Below, one piece after another: positions 63,555-64,000 of a DNA stretch of 64,000 nt. Every line of letters starts with the position of its first letter. The first letter of the stretch is position 1. Where the stretch lies: the NCBI GenBank assembly GCA_902806595.1, contig CADCXC010000037.1, forward strand, positions 2,976,001-3,040,000, given 5' to 3'. The position numbers and the translations under genes were made by a program. Under the pieces are notes generated by a model. It was not told where the DNA came from, did no database searches, and saw only the letters and a list, made by a program, of their open reading frames with translations. The stretch is from Pyrenopolyporus hunteri (lineage: Eukaryota > Ascomycota > Sordariomycetes > Xylariales > Hypoxylaceae).

Positions 63555-64000
63555 TCATTTCTTGGCCATCCACGCCGCAAACTCATCCTTAAACTCATCG
63601 CGCCAACGGCTCAGCGGCGGCCGGCCCTTCACCGCGTCGTCGGCCGTCCACAGTATCCGAAGCCTATCGGTCTCCTCGTCCACGTCGTTGTCCGGACACA
63701 GCACCCAGAACTTCCCTTCTCCCATCTTCCGCTCCAGGTAATCCGCCACCTGGGCCGGGATCCACGGGGCTTCGGGCTTCGGGCGGTCCGAGGAAGCCCC
63801 CGCCAGCGGCGTCCACGTCCACCCCGGCACGAGCAGGTGCACGTCTATGTTCTTCTGGCGACGCAGGTCGAAGCTCAGCTGCTCCGCCAGCGCATTGACG
63901 GCCGCTTTGCTCGCGTTGTATGCCGGGTTGCCGGGCGGGTTGGTGATGCCCTGCTTAGAACCCGTGATCACGACTGCGGTGCGGTACGCCTCCGATGCGG
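63555..64000 (-). CDS. Short-chain dehydrogenase/reductase, 3' part (5' end off the window)
   Basis: NAD(P)-dependent oxidoreductase of the SDR family. The visible 148 codons read in from the window edge as ASEAYRTAVVITGSKQGITN, then NPPGNPAYNASKAAVNALAE, which holds the YxxxK catalytic pair (YNASK) preceded by the usual SDR strand (VVITGSKQG). It continues QLSFDLRRQKNIDVHLLVPG, where LVPGWTWTPL is the 'PGxxxT' strand after the active site, and ends AAWMAKK. The TGxxxGxG cofactor loop must lie outside the window. No stop or frameshift in the part seen. The substrate cannot be inferred. Confidence 0.88.
   Translation of the reverse strand, partial: ASEAYRTAVVITGSKQGITNPPGNPAYNASKAAVNALAEQLSFDLRRQKNIDVHLLVPGWTWTPLAGASSDRPKPEAPWIPAQVADYLERKMGEGKFWVLCPDNDVDEETDRLRILWTADDAVKGRPPLSRWRDEFKDEFAAWMAKK

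Overview
The window looks like nuclear DNA of a filamentous ascomycete (Pezizomycotina, probably Sordariomycetes). The basis is short GT..AG introns of about 45-150 bases with CTAAC/CTGAC-type branch sites, several fungal Zn(II)2Cys6 regulators, an AA9 lytic polysaccharide monooxygenase, fungal housekeeping genes (Rav1, Sfi1, Hym1/Mo25) and a large block of DNA eroded in the manner of repeat-induced point mutation (RIP). No species is claimed.

Layout. (1) 1-13,440 is a gene-poor accessory arm of normal base composition. It holds the 5' part of an AA9 enzyme gene (minus), a small DUF1115-like protein (minus), a compact Zn2Cys6 factor (minus), the remains of a bZIP factor (plus), and a full five-exon Zn2Cys6 factor of 706 residues (plus). 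Long stretches between them show no recognisable gene. (2) About 13,440-42,270 is a 28.8-kb AT-rich island with no credible gene. Nearly every surviving cytosine is in a CpG. Inside it are a putative 6.1-kb element bounded by direct repeats, several inverted-repeat families, tandem arrays, a run of 176 T, and a 1-kb uneroded core with 15-bp inverted ends and two minisatellites, enclosed by larger inverted arms. (3) 42,270-64,000 is a more gene-rich arm. In order it holds a Zn2Cys6 factor (plus), a MAPEG-family membrane protein (plus), a secreted alpha/beta hydrolase (minus), RAV1 (minus), SFI1 (minus), HYM1/hymA (plus) and the 3' part of a short-chain dehydrogenase (minus).

The genes do not form an obvious pathway cluster. 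The right end is conserved housekeeping: V-ATPase assembly, spindle-pole-body duplication, and the Mo25 scaffold of the RAM kinase network. The left arm is regulator- and secreted-enzyme-rich and partly decayed. Gene models here are spliced by hand from reading frame, splice motifs and family conservation; exon coordinates are given in each entry.

The most interesting signals are the almost absolute sparing of CpG in the eroded island, strand-asymmetric erosion that coincides with one repeat-bounded element, and the nested fold-back structure with an uneroded core.
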